This document shows, piece after piece, positions 23,135-36,497 of a stretch of DNA of 64,000 nucleotides (position 1 is the stretch's first letter; each line of letters begins with the position of its first letter). Both the position numbers and the translations under genes were made by a program. Origin of the DNA: Theobroma cacao (Eukaryota > Streptophyta > Magnoliopsida > Malvales > Malvaceae); the NCBI RefSeq assembly GCF_000208745.1, contig NC_030854.1, positions 13,704,324-13,768,323 on the forward strand, given 5' to 3'. The notes under the pieces are model-generated. The model searched no databases and was not told where the DNA came from. It saw only the letters and a list, made by a program, of their open reading frames with translations.

Positions 23135-23962
23135 TTATAAATTTCATGATGTTTATCTCGTGGTTTTGAATTAGAAATTTTCAAAACAAAACTTTATCCA
23201 TCAATTCATACAAAATCAAAACATTTATGTACACATGAAAGTTTTTATTCGATGAATTGTAAACCATTGCGTATGAAAGAGTGATGATTCTGAAAGTTAT
23301 TGATTAAAAAATAACACAAGGGTGCTCATCCATCATTGATAATTAAAATTAAGATTTTAGGTTAGTAAACAGAAAAATTGAATTAAAACCTCAACAAACG
23401 CTGTTCAAAATCTTTAAGTGGAAACTTTCAAGATCTAATGATGTATAATACTCTCGCTAGACATTCCTATACAAGAACAATAAGATAAGAAAAGATAGCC
23501 TTATCTAGAGGTTTGTATCATTGACAACTAAAATTAAAAGTTTAAGTAAATAAACAGAAAGATTGAACCAAAACCTCAACAAATATGGTTCCATAGCTTA
23601 AAAGGAAACGTTCAAGATCTGAAAAGTATGTGTAATACTCTCATAAAACATTTATATACAGGAACGATAAAATAAGAAAAGGTAGCCACACCCTGCTGAT
23701 TGTATCATTGACTTTGTTTTGTAGATAACAAATTTCTAAGCATTGAAAAGTGCTTTTATAAAACCTTCTGCAAAGAATATGTAGGGTTCCTTTGTCCTCA
23801 ACTTGTGATATATTCAGTTTGTAGTAGGTGATATAAAATCATAATAGCATATATGGAAGCCAAGTGCTACCCCAGTTCAAAGTTAAAAATACAATAATGT
23901 TGTAATAGATGCACTACTGACCCTTTGAACAAGGTTTAGCGACAAAAATTCAGTTCATCTCA
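23135..23962. repeat. LETM1 downstream region with a two-copy tandem repeat
   Basis: No gene is seen. Two tandem copies of about 180 bases lie at 23339-23520 and 23521-23700. They share blocks such as AACAGAAA..TTGAA..AAAACCTCAACAAA, AAGATCT and GATAAAATAAGAAAAGGTAGCC. The stretch from about 23700 to 23962 is the likely 3' UTR and terminator region of LETM1. I did not find an unambiguous polyadenylation signal. Confidence 0.6.
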
Positions 23963-26900
23963 CTATGATCTTCCTGCTTCAGCAGTGTCAGCATCTTCCG
24001 TTTCACTGCCTAATTTGACCATATCTTCAACAAGTATTTTTCCTTCTGTTGCAAGAAATTGAGAGAAAGTAGCAAACAAAGAGAATTAAAGTAGTCTGAA
24101 CAACAATGTTATGAACAATATATATATATATTGGAAAAATTCCACTTTGTCCTACATAGAAACAACCATCAACAAGGTAAGGATTTTTGTCACAGGCATG
24201 GGGGTCTTTATCTTCCCACCCCCCTCCCCCCCAGCAGCCTGATTTTCCTTTGTAACAAAAAGAATTTATTTGCTTGCTCCCAGATGTCCAAAATTTTAAG
24301 TCCTTTAGTTGAACTGATACCACAAGCTTAAAATTGAAAATATATATATATAAAAAAAAAAAAAAAACCCACCTCTATCTTTGGAGAGGTTGCTAATAAG
24401 CTCCTGAATACCCTCCTTGCCTAATGTGTCCTTGAGGTACATAGCAGCAGAGGCAACCTCTTCAGGAGTTACTTTACCATCATAATCCCTGGCATACACA
24501 TGAGAAAAATAATTGATTTGACAAAATACTTCCAATGAGAAAGTAATCTATTATGTGAAAATAAGAAGAAAACAACTATAATAGGAATGCAAGCATGGAT
24601 CCACATTCTCCATGTAAAAATTAAACATGTTTGATGATAGTGACAAAACAAAGTATAATGTCTTAGGAAAGCGGGGAAAAAATTAGGGTCCCATTTGATG
24701 TAATATTGTATTCATCATAAGCACTTTTTAAGTATTTAAGGTGCTTTCCTCGGAGTTTAATTGTGCTCAAAGCACTTCCTGGTAGTAGAGATCTTTACAA
24801 GAAAGAACTTTTGGAGGAAGCTAGAATTCTATTGCTGCTTGCAGGGAAAAGAGGTGCATACAAGTGTTCACAAGTGAAAAAATGGCAACCAAAATCAAAT
24901 ATGCTTCTAATAATAAGCTGTTTTTGACAAAAATTACTAAAACTTGATGAACTTAAATTCACCATTTCATTAAACAGGACCAAAGACCCACAGAGAAAAG
25001 CATGAAGAAAAGTGCCTGCTAATAAAAGTTTCTAAATGGGAATTTCTGTTCAACTGGTTTCTTTAATGTGACAATGGCTGTTGCTTCCCAGAGATTAGGC
25101 CAAGCCATTGGTTAGTGGGTAAAACTGGTCATAAGTAGTAGCTGATTAGTGTCTTAGTGCAGCTTACCTAAATGCTAGTCTAGTAAGGACTCATTCACAC
25201 AACAAACGAAGGCCAAGTGGAACAAGAAAGTCAACTGAATAACGTTGGAAAGCATGCCTGCCAAGTTCAGATATAGGGAATTGCTTTTACCAATGAATCA
25301 AGGAAACACTCGGAAGACAAAGGAACTAACTAGCTAGGGAGAAAAAAACAATGAAGACATTGTAAGTTACAAGTCCAAAACTCGAATATGTAAGATATCC
25401 AAGTTTAGAATATTGTCATGTTATAAGCCAGGGTCTTGCAAAACAGCAGGAGGTCAGACTGAGTTCTTTACTAAGTATTTCTATGATTATCTATTTCATT
25501 ACTAATGACAAACCGGATCTGGCTGATCTTCCAACATTTGGATTTAACCCATAGAGACAACTTTCATGTCCAGCGACCTTGGTTCAGTACAGCTAAAAGG
25601 CTACAATATTAACATTGCTCTTGCTTTAAAAGCACTTCATAGGGCACTCAAGATATATGCTGCAATTAGAGACTAAGAGGAAGGCAGACAGTCAATTATC
25701 ACATGTTAAACATGCACAGATAAGGTGCTGTGGCAAATTCACAATTTCACCTAGTATAATCGATCAAAACATGCAATCTTTTCAGAATGGCAATGAACAA
25801 ACCTATCAAGCAACCGCCAATGGTCCCCAATCTTCGCATCAACATCATCAATTTCTTTTTCAAGCTTTTGGAGCATAGCATCAACCTGAAAAGTGAAACA
25901 TTGTGTTAATTTATTGTGTCACTTTCCAGGTCTAAAACAACATATGTTACAATTAACAACACAGATAGCTAATAAATTAACAGTAAGATTAAAGTTGAAG
26001 ACTGTTGTAAGTAAAGATTCTATAGAAATAATCACCCTGTCAATGAGGGCAGAGGACACTTTGTCACCAATTGCCTTCCCAGCAGTACGGTCACTATCCT
26101 CCCGAGCAGCTTTGTATGCCTTCTTAGCTTCTTCTTCACCTTTTGTACCCTCTTTTTCTACCATACTGTTGTACAGTTGGATCTGACAATAGTAAGAGAA
26201 AAAGAAACAAAAAGATCAACAGAAAATTCTTAAAAGGAATATAGAAAGAGAAATTCAGTAGATTTAAACTCGTAATTATTATCTTGGATATCAAGGGCGA
26301 TATAGGATGCATGGGCAACAGTCAAAGTTTTATAAATAGGATAGTAACATTTTTAAAAGAAAAGGATAGTATCATAGCACATTTTTAACAAAGATCGAGG
26401 GGAAAAACTTTTGTCCTCCACATTGAAGTCAAACTCACCTTTGTTGCTGTTATGATGTAAGTGAACAAAGTCTGTTTGTAGAACAGCTTAAGAATGAGCT
26501 TTAATTAGAGTGTGTTTGTGTTCATTGTTAAACTAAAGAAACAATTTTGAACAAAATTTTCAAGCTTCTTTACTACATGGACCAAATTTTGTACAAAGGT
26601 GAGTTTGGCTTGTTACATTGATATGCAGGCTTTTGATAAACAGTTCATAAACGAACTTGTTAAAAGCTTGGTACTGAATAAGAACTTTATGAGTTGTTTA
26701 CTTTGAGTTTTGCTTTCCTTTCATAAAAATTGAATCTAAATAAGTTTCATAGATCATTGAAAAGTTCATGCCACATACAATAAGAAAACTCATGGTTAAA
26801 CAAAATTTGCAGCTCAAAATCATGTTTTGGTGATTTCATATGGGTACAAGTCAAAGGTGCGTTTGGCTTGTTATATTGATAGGCAGGCTTTTGATAAATG

Positions 26901-29900
26901 GTTCGTAAACAAACTTGCTAAAAGCTTGGTCTTGAAAAGGAACTTTATGAGTTGTTTCCTTTGAATTTTGCTTTCCTTTCGAAAAAATTGAATCTAAACA
27001 AGTTTTATATATCATTGAAAAGTTCATGCCACATACAATAAGAATACTCATGGTTAAACAAAATTTGCAAATCAAAATCATGTTTTGGTGATTTAATGTG
27101 GGTACTAGTCAAAGATTTGGCTTGCTATATTGATAGGCAGGCTTTTGACAAACAGATCACAAACGAACTTGTTAAAAGCTCGGTACTGAATAAGAACTTT
27201 ATGAGCTATTTACTTTGGGTTTTGCTTTCCTTTCATAAAAATTGAATCTAAATAAGTTTCATATATCATTGAAAAGTTCACGCAACATACAATAACGAAA
27301 CTCATGATTAACAAAATTTGCAACTCAAAATCATGTTTTGGTGATTTAACGTGGGTACTAGTCAACAATTGACCAATTGCTAAACAAGTTCCTGCTTTGA
27401 GTCTTAATATATTTCAAGTTAATTTGAATTGTAATATAATATTGTCAAAATATAAATGTGACATAGGTTTAAAGTTACTTCAGGTTTTAGAAAAAATCAA
27501 CAATTGTTTTTTTTCACACACACATGAAGTGGATGGTCTATAAGGTATGAAATGTGGGAAAGAGATTTTCTTTTTCCCAAATCTCAAATAGGATGGGAAA
27601 ATGATAGCGGGGACATGGGACAAAAAGAAGTTGATTACAAGTCAAACTTTTATTTGATTAAATAATTATATTTTATGCATTCAATTGTAATTTTAGTAAT
27701 TAGAGAATTATTAGTCCATCTATGGTTATTTTTTGTGTTCCATATATGCTTTAGGGTTTAAGGAATAGCCTATAAGCACTCGAGTTGTTTTCAGTTTCTG
27801 ACAGCTTCAAAATTATGGATTATTGAGATCTATTAGAATTGGATTTCTCTCCCTCTTCTATCTTTCTGCTCCATTTCCTCTACTTTCTCACTAAGTTCTA
27901 ATCCTTCCTTTTCCATCAGTTTTCACACTGATCCCTATTTCTCCTTCTTTCCCTTCCCTGTCCTGCGTCTGGGAGCTGAGTTTGTGAACACCGTATCCTC
28001 CCTAAGCTCTCATTAGCCCATTCTATAGGGCCCTGCACATGCAGGCTCTTAGTCGTTATTAGTGGGCTTTCATGTGCAACTAATTGCCCACTACCTATAG
28101 GGTAGAAAGTTTTTCATAGGTCTATTAATAACAAATCCCCCGATAAAAGGAAGGGAAACTCAAAAAACCAATATCCATTTTATTTTTCAGAACTATTGTG
28201 CAACAAATACCTCTTTCTTGACCAGTCTCAAGAACTCTTCACGCTCCCTGCTGACTGACTGAAAAAGTAGCAGCAAAGAAAGTCAAGAATCTCAGTATGA
28301 AGCATCAAATACAAGGTACACATAAAAAGTGTTATTACTGTCAGTCCTTACAGATGCAGAAGCCAAAACAGCTAATGCTCTGCTGAGCTCACATAGCTGC
28401 TCGTGTTTCTCCAATGTTTTTGCTTTTGCTAATTCTTGTGCTTCTTTAGCTGTGGAAGCAGCCATCTCTTTCAATGCCACATCCTTTTCGTTGCTAATAG
28501 ATTCTTTTAACTTGGCTTGTTCCTCTTCCTCCTCCTCTTCCTCCTCCTATACATTCATTTATTCAAATATAAACAACAAGGTCACTCACAGAATGCAACA
28601 GAATTGAAACCTCCTGATCTACCAACTCAAATGGTACACAAATAACACCACAGATGCATATGTACATAAAGTAAAACAAAATCAACTTGCACTTTGAAAA
28701 AAAGGAGGAAATAAGCACTCCAATCCCAATCCCAGTCCCAAAGTAGGTTCAATGGCAATAAAGCATAAAAATCCTTGAGATTTATACACTCTCTGTTCCA
28801 TTGTAACATGACTTGGTATCAGCCTCTATCACATGAATACAACCTTGGTAAACTGATAATTCAGTTAATACAACATATATGTTTTTCCTTTTTCACCAGA
28901 ATCATATAAGAGGGCACAGAAAATGAGAATCATATAAAGGATAATAGATGTCATGGCCTAGAAAAAAAAACCTGAACATGGAACATCAAGTAAAGCATTG
29001 ACATAGTAAACCTTGATAAGTTCTTCCTGCATTTCGAGGAATTCCAACTTTCTCCTCCTTTCTGAAACAGAATCTTCAGATGGTAAAGCTGTAACCCCAA
29101 CAGTATCTACAACCTCGTCCGGCAGAGAGGATAGTGTAGCTTGAACAGCCTCCTCTGGTCTGACTTTTCCAGACACAGAGAATGCTCTGTAGAAATGAAC
29201 AAGGAAAATAAAATTTGTGGTCATATGTTAAACAAACATAAACAAGTAAAAATGCAAACTTACCTAGAGAGAATCAATAAAGAAGAGGGCACTGAATGAT
29301 TGAGTGATAAATCCAGCCAATCACGCAACTGCAAAGGGAAATAAATATTTAAATAACAGGATAAGACATCACTTTCCTAAACATCCTATGGGAAGAACTT
29401 ATTAGTAAATCAACATAGACAAATTAGAAATAAGGTTCCTAAGCACATATTCTAGTCAAAAACTCCCTCTAAGGCAACGAAATTTATGAACGTACGCATA
29501 TAAAATCCTAATGGTGTTAACAATCTGCAAAAGAAGCATAACCACGGTGTTAATCTTTTGTTCAAGCTCCTCGTACTAATCCAAACTAGCCAGGCTTTAT
29601 AATAGCCCTGAAAATTATCAAATAAACTTCTGACTGAAGCAACATAATATTCAGTTGACAAAAAAGATCCACAGAATTGAGCACTAACCTGTTGCCTCAT
29701 CTCCTCCACTGAAAGTAATCCAAGTAAGCCTCGATCTCTGCAGGCTTGGCGAAGCTCTGCTTCAGAAAGGGACTCCACACCCTCAGCTTGAATCATCTTA
29801 TCATCATTCTTAATCCTACCAATTACATACAGTTTTAAGCAATACAAAATTTCAATGAATTATCAAAAAATAAAATGGGGTAATTAATCTCCTCATCCAG

Positions 29901-31925
29901 GACATCATAAAGCATTAATGATCAGGATAAAGGAAACTTAATTTAAACTCTGTCAGCTAAGCATCCTGTCACACATCCCAAAAAGAAAAAGAAAAGAAAA
30001 AAAGCAGAAAGCCTTACTCTTGCAGTCTTTTCCGAAGCATATACCGTAAATATGCATCTGTACCATATGGACTGATACCCATATATTTGCACATATTCAC
30101 TAAACGAGGCCTGTAACCGACAACGAAAAAAGCTACAATCATCAATATATCAAGGCAGCTATAAGCTGAAGGACAGGCATAATTCCTTTTCTTTTTCCTA
30201 TCGAATATGAGGGAAGGAAACTCATACACACATACAAGTGATATTTACACACCCAATGAAGAGATGAACTGTGGGAAATTCCATAATAAGACAACAATTA
30301 GTGAAGTACCAACCTGCTAATATTGTCTAGAGTAAGCTCATCATTAAATAACTTGGCAAAGCCTAAAATTTCATCATTGGATACACCTGCACCAGTTCTA
30401 ACCTGTTCAAATGCCAGAATGAACCATACATTAATATCTTTCTCTTATAAGAGAAACCCACATAAATTGCCACCAACACCAGGAAGAAAATACGAAAAAG
30501 AAAAAAAATACCTTGTTCATAAATTCATCAAGATCTTCTGCTGTCTTTTTAACATCTCCACTCCGTGAGTTTTGGATTTCCTTTGCCATTTCTTTCACTG
30601 TATCTTGAAGAAACTTTGCATATTCTATCCTTGCATTTAACCGTCTTTTTAATGCTTCCTATAGGTAGACTCTTACTTTTATAAGTGTAAAAATCAAAAT
30701 GCTCAACTTCAATGTATTGCTATTAGGAAGTTCACAAAGTAATATTATAAAAGGTAGACAGCCACACTAATAAAAATATTCCTTCCTAGCATAAACAATC
30801 CGGACGATAAAATATAAAACCCACACTAGATTAGCATAAATTGGCCATTCTCCTAAGCCATAGATACTATAAGTAATAATACTAAAGTGAGAGAAATGCT
30901 TCATTAAGGGAGAAATTCAAGGCAACACATTACCTGTTCTTTCATCTTGTCCTGGAAGGTTGATGGTAACATGTTGGGAAATAATTTCAAAAATACCGGT
31001 AGCAAGAATTCCATAAATGGTACTATAATAAAGACTGCAAAAGGAACTAGCCTAAAAATATCAGCTGTGGTTCTAGTAAGCTGTTGCCTTTCCCTTCTAG
31101 AAAGACCCTTCCCATTAGCAAGTTTTACCAACAACCTTGAGCTTATCCTAATATCAGCCCAAAGTAACTTTGTACCCAACCAATAGTGTTGCATTGTAGA
31201 TTTAAATTCATCCTTCCAATGACGAAGCTTTTTTGCCCAGTCTTCCCTGGAAGGAGGTAAAATAATAATAATAAGTATCAGGGGAATTACATCAGTTCAA
31301 CTGGAAAAATACTATAGAGAAGTTTAAACCTGCTCATGGAAGCAACAGTTCTCAAAGCTGGTCCAATGCCCAGAAATGCAGCCCATACTTTCTTGATTAT
31401 TGATTGAGCGCTTTTGGGGGAGTCCTGTACCTGCTTAGCTTTTGCTTTGGCTTTCACTGTGCTCAGACCTTCAACTGCTTGATCACATTCCTCAGGTGAA
31501 GCTTCCTTCACCTTTTTAGGAGCTTGTTGTTCACTTCCATCATTACCACTGCCCAATTGGGGTTGACCAGCAGTGGCTGTTGAAGCAGAACGTGCAGATT
31601 GTGAGAACCATCGGAGTCCCAATGGAGAAACAAAATCTAAATTTCCAACTTGATAACCCGATTTTGAGATTCCAAACGAGTTACTCCTATGAAATTGTGC
31701 TGCTAGAAAATAAGACAGCTCATTGTTGGGAACCGAAGGTAAAGCCACTTTCTTAGAATCAGTATTCTGATAAGGATGGCTTGCGAGCCAGCCTGATCCC
31801 CGTGAGTCTTCAGATGTAGATGATAGCCTATGCTCAAACCAAGAAAAGCCTCGAATCAGGGAAGTGGGTCGAATTGGGGAACTAAAAATGCAGCTCCTCC
31901 TTCGCGATATAACTCTTGAAGCCAT
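23963..31925 (-). CDS. LETM1: LETM1-like mitochondrial inner-membrane cation/proton exchange protein (14 exons)
   Basis: Exons on the minus strand: 31925-31330, 31246-30934, 30658-30512, 30402-30314, 30110-30018, 29815-29689, 29328-29264, 29186-29012, 28546-28352, 28258-28211, 26182-26036, 25885-25803, 24488-24373, 24045-23963. All introns are GT-AG and the total is 2277 bases, 758 residues plus TAG. The ATG at 31925 opens an Arg/Ser-rich mitochondrial presequence ([12 protein letters not shown]). Residues 262-288 form the single membrane span ([20 protein letters not shown]). The LETM1 ribosome-binding-like domain follows ([33 protein letters not shown]). Residues 536-544 are nine glutamates leading a predicted coiled coil. 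Residues 692-703 ([12 protein letters not shown]) form a canonical EF-hand. Family knowledge: LETM1 proteins sustain mitochondrial K+/H+ or Ca2+/H+ exchange and volume, and in plants also mitochondrial translation. Length and domain order match plant homologues, and no damage is visible. Confidence 0.95.
24489..25802 (-). other. LETM1 intron 12 (1.3 kb)
   Basis: A GT-AG intron between exon 12 (ending ...CTTGATAG) and exon 13 (GGATTATGATGG...). It splits an arginine codon inside the EF-hand loop. I see no repeat, gene or element in it. Confidence 0.85.
26183..28210 (-). repeat. Largest LETM1 intron (2.0 kb) with a three-copy tandem repeat
   Basis: The intron between exons 10 and 11 is far longer than most others in the gene. 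Three tandem copies of a unit of about 258 bases lie between about 26593 and 27365. Each begins GTTTGGCTTG(T/C)TA..ATTGATA and ends CAAAATCATGTTTTGGTGATTT. The copies differ by scattered substitutions. No reading frame of interest and no known element ends were found. The rest of the intron (27370-28210) holds nothing I recognise. Confidence 0.8.
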
Positions 31926-32640
31926 TATCAAACAATTCCAACTTTGTAAAGAGAAAAAGAGTTACATAGCTCATGCAAGCAGTTGACTTAGACAGTCTGC
32001 AAATAAGGGTAGAATAGAATGAAGCACACGTGAAAAGACATTGCTGTCTGCCATAAGAACCTGAAAGATTTTAGAAGCACGATGTAATTCACACACAGCG
32101 ATTACCAATTATTCCCAGATCAAAATCAAAGAACAGCATAGCATACTACACACCAAAAGGGGGGAAAAAGAACAACAAGTCTTGGTCAATTTGATAAGAT
32201 TTCAGTTCTTGTTTCTTCAATCATAAGACTCGTTAGGCTGGCAGGGTTCTGTCCAACCATTTGAGACAAAACATTAATCTTTCTTGAAAACTTCAAAACC
32301 ATGATACAAATCTCCAGCATAAACGAAAAGAAAACTCCACTTCAAATGAATGAAGCTTCATTTCAAACACCCAATAACCATAAAATCTAGAGATAGATAT
32401 GCATTCATTTAATAAAGCAAGTAAGGAGAGGAAGAGCTGAGGTTTAAACATACACTTTTAAAGAAAAAGAGCAGACAAATGGATGGAAAGATGGAAAATC
32501 TGTTAAACGTTTGTTTGCACTGATAGACAGCGGTAACCGAGTCAGAGAGAGAAAGAGAAGGCGCTGGAGCCTGGGGGAGTGGACGTGTCTCTCGTTGACA
32601 AATATTCGTACAGTAAAAACTACTCGTATTTGATTGAGGC
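31926..32640 (-). promoter_or_regulatory. LETM1 5' UTR, likely 5' UTR intron, and core promoter
   Basis: Upstream of the ATG on the minus strand, a splice acceptor TCTTTCAG ends at 32061. A possible donor AAAGT|GTATGT lies near 32455, suggesting an intron in the 5' UTR, which is common in plant mitochondrial-protein genes. A CT-rich stretch (CCTTCTCTTTCTCTCTCTG, about 32542-32560) resembles the pyrimidine patch of plant core promoters. A GACACGTCC ACGT-core element lies near 32581-32590. The start site and intron are inferred, not shown. Confidence 0.4.
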
Positions 32641-34670
32641 TGTTATTATTTGTAGGAAGTGAGTGGAATTTGACCTTATTAAAAAAGTTGAGATACTTTA
32701 TTTTTATGTTTTTATTAATAAATTATTATTTATCGTATTTGAATATTTAATTTATTAATTGATATATAATTTAATATTTAAATTTTTTTAATTTTAAAAA
32801 ATAATTATTACCCGTCAAAGCTTTAGTGTAATTTGAGTAATAATTTTAAAATATCTATTATTCAAACTTAATTATAAATATTAATTTTTAATATTAAATT
32901 TTAATATATATATTTATAAATTTATTTATAATTAACATAATATTTACTAAAATTTATTATATATTATTATAAATATGATTTTAAATTTTAAATTTCTTTT
33001 TTATAAACTAAGCTTAATTTATTATAAGGATGTAAATGAGTTGTTATTATGCGAATATCTAAATATTCAACTCGATAACATAAGGTTTAAGTACCTTATA
33101 TTCGATTATGGGTGGATGTAGTTAAAGCTTTTAATACCCAAATCAGGTTCAGGTAGGTTTTGGGCATCATCTTTGGTATACCTTAAATCCGAACTTAATT
33201 ATACTCACATTATAAATATGATTTTAAATTTTAATTCTTTTAAAAAACTTTTTAGTTGTGAGATTTAAATATTTATCCTCTTTACCTTCGATACAATCTT
33301 TGTCATCTTAATTAAAATTTTTTGATAAGTAACCAAATTTTTTTGTAAACTAACAAATATAAAATTAATTTTTGGATATGGGTTTTAATTATTTAGGTTG
33401 TTATTTGAGTTATTTAACAGGATATTTAACAGATTCGAGTAATTAGCAAATAATGTTATATTGATAGGGTTCAATTTTAGATAATATTGTACGATTTTAT
33501 TTGATTTTAATAGAATTCAGATACCTTCTTAATTAAATGAATTCGAGATTGAGTACGCAATACCTATTTGTTTACATCCCTAATTTATTAATTTGTCAAT
33601 AATAATATATAAAATTTAATTTTTTTAATTTTATTTTAATGAAATATTTAACGAGTAAATGATAAGATATTCAAATATGAGTTCGAATAACAATGTTAAA
33701 ATTTAATCAATTATTTATAAGATTCGAGTACATTATCAAATAATCAGGTTCAGGTTAAGAATATCAAGTCGGTAGCTTACTCATTGATATTTTAATTACT
33801 TTTTTATTTTTTAAAATAATAATTAAAAAATAAAAAATAGATAAATTGCTAAAATTAGAATTAAATCTTCGTCTAATACAATCACTTAATCTATAACCCT
33901 TTTTATTATAATCACAGCAAATAATTAAAAAGGTTTGCACTAATAAAGTATAAATTTCATATAAAAATCACATCTATAACTTCAACTTTATCTATTGTAA
34001 AATATACAGATCCTCTCGATTTTTAGTGATAATTTCACATGTGTCTATTAGTTTTAAAAATGAATACTCAGCTCCAAACGTGTAAATGACATTACACTTT
34101 AATGTGAAATTTCTAAAATGTTCTTTTTCGTTTTTTACTTTTTTCTTTCTTTTAGGCTAACCGGTTACGTTTTCTATCGACTAGCCACCAGATCGGATAC
34201 CTTCTTAATTAAATGAATTCGAGGTCTAGTACACGAATACCTATTTGTTTACATCCCTAATTTATTAATTTGTCAATAATAATATATATAAATTAATTTT
34301 TTTTAATTTTATTTTAATTAAATATTTAACGGGTAATGTGTAAGATATTCATATATGGGTTTGAATAACAATGTTAAAATTTAATCAACTATTTATAAGA
34401 TTCAAGTACATTATCAAATAATTAGATTCAGGTTAAGTACCTTAAGTCAGTAGCTTACTCATTGACATTTTCAATTATTTTTTAAATATTTTTTAAAATA
34501 AAAATAAAAAAATAGCTTAATTGCTAAAATTAGAATTAAATCTTTGTCTAATACAAGCACTTAATCTATAATCCTTTTTATTATAATCACAACAAATAAT
34601 TAAAAAGGGTTCACACTAGTAAAGTATAAATTTCCATATGAAAATCAAAGGGAATTTTTTTTTACTCCTA
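32641..34670. repeat. AT-rich upstream region with a direct duplication
   Basis: There is no gene. A block of about 450 bases beginning ACCTTCTTAATTAAATGAAT is present twice, at about 33522-33985 and 34198-34645, in the same orientation. Within the first part, GGATGTAAATGAG (about 33027) and its inverted counterpart TTTACATCCCTAA (about 33569) could be termini of a small hAT-like MITE. No TSD was confirmed, so the MITE reading is weak. The duplication itself is clear by eye. Confidence 0.6.
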
Positions 34671-36497
34671 AAATATAAGATGTTTTTGGAAATAACCCTT
34701 CCTATAATTTTGATTGTTTTTAGCCAAGAGATAAGATTTTTGAACAAAAGTGCCCTTAAATGAAACCATTTCAATCACGCGTACTGTCATACACACACAA
34801 ATAGATTAAACAAATAGATATGGCTAGAGTTTGGTAAAAGACAATTTGTTAAAAGTAAAACCTTCCTATGGTTGCAGGATATGACAATGATTTTCTCTGA
34901 TTTATTAGACATTGTCATAAACAGAAACGTAGATATATAATAATGAAGGAATATTAAACGATCATTTCACTCATTTTGAAAGATAGGGAAGTGGTCGAAC
35001 AAGTTGAGAGTAAAGGTAGCAGTGATAGGGAAAAAGTTGACAACACAGGGTAAGTCAGGTAATGTCGATTTTTTTTTGGTTTTGAGTGGGTTTAGTGATT
35101 TGAATGCCATATTGGTTGAGAATGTGGTCTAGGGTTTTGTTGTTAAATGGCATTGGTTTTGTTCAAAGTTGTGGAAATTGTCAGAGATATTAGACGACAT
35201 GGCTATTTGGGTCGAATGTTATAACATATAGCAGAGAAAATGGGCAAGGCGTGTAACAAATTGGCAATTTCACAAATTGCATGAATATGGCGTGTTGAAA
35301 CCAACAAATTTGAGGAATTACGTGTAACATTGTATTATTAAATGTATTGCATTCAGAATGTTATGAAATTTAAAAATAGTTTGTAAAAAAAATTGGATTA
35401 AAGGTATGGCAAGTAAGAAAATAGAAATTAGTCAATGCGTATAAAAAGATAGAAATTAGTTAGGGCGTGTAACAAAATAGAAATTATATAGGATGTGCAA
35501 CAAAAGAGAGATTATACAGGACGTGTAACAAAAGAAATATGTTAGTAAATATCGTGGAGTTTCTCTAATTAATTGTTCAATGTGTGTAGCTTACATGTGC
35601 AAGACTGTATTCTAATGCAAATGGATTTCAAAGAGTACGAAACTGTTGAGGTGAAATAAAAGGAGGAACCGGTCGTAGTGAGTCCAACAGAGGAAGAGGT
35701 GAAAGCAGATATCCTTTAGCCACTGCGTGTAATAGCGTATTATTAAATGTATTACGTTCAGAATGTTATGAAATTTAGAAATAGCGTGTAACAAAAATTG
35801 GATTAAAGTTATGACATGTAATAAAATAGAAATTAGTCAGGGTGTGTAACAAAATAGAAATTAGTCAGGGTGTGTAACAAAATAGAAATTAGTCAGTGTG
35901 TGTAACAAAATAGAAATTATGCAAGGCGTGTAATAAAAGAAATATTTTTGTAAATGTGATGGAGCTTTTTTGGTTAACTGTTCAGTGTGTGTAGCTTACA
36001 TGTGTAGGACTATATTCTGATGTAAATGGATTTAAGAGAGTATGAGAATGTTGAGGTGAAATAAATGGAGGAACCGATTGTGGTGAGTCTAATGGAGGAA
36101 GAGGTTAAAGCTGATATCCTTGCTATTATAGTGACTTTAAAGAAAGAAAAGGAAGAAGAAGAATAAGATATCCCCAATGGTTAGTTACGAGCCAGTCTCC
36201 CAAACAACATCATACTGCGCAAAATCAATGAATTAGGGCAACGGAGATTTAGTACAAAGTAACCAAGATAAACGAGCCCAAATGGAGAAAAAGCCTAAGG
36301 ATTAATCTTCATGTCTCCTATCAGCAGTTGAAAATTAATTGAGTTAGCAAGGTAAGAATAGGAGAGAATAAGATGAATCAATTCGACAATGGCCATTTTT
36401 GAATCGTTGCAATGGTTTTGTGTTGAATGTTGACTATTGAAGGTTGAGGGTTTAGGGTTGAAGGTTTAGGGAAGATATGATATAGGAGAACTGTAAT
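34671..36497. repeat. Decayed element, left part: GTGTAAC-motif arrays in a roughly 405 bp duplication
   Basis: Two successive units (about 35322-35720 and 35728-36130) repeat each other. Each contains several 25-30 base subrepeats of the form GCGTGTAACAAAATAGAAATTAGTCAG, then TACATGTG(C/T)A(A/G)GACT, then a short coding-like stretch with repeated GAGGAA codons. No recognisable protein domain is present. Similar GTGTAAC sequence recurs at 39718-40010 and 43690-44480, so one element spans all these places and was later split by LTR insertions. Confidence 0.55.

Noticed and set aside
24027..24331. Frames around LETM1 exons 13-14 on both strands
   Set aside because: They run through introns and are shadows of the spliced gene.
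36420..36475. TTTAGGGTTGAAGGTTTAGGG as a possible interstitial telomere repeat
   Set aside because: Only two TTTAGGG units separated by other sequence; not a telomeric array.
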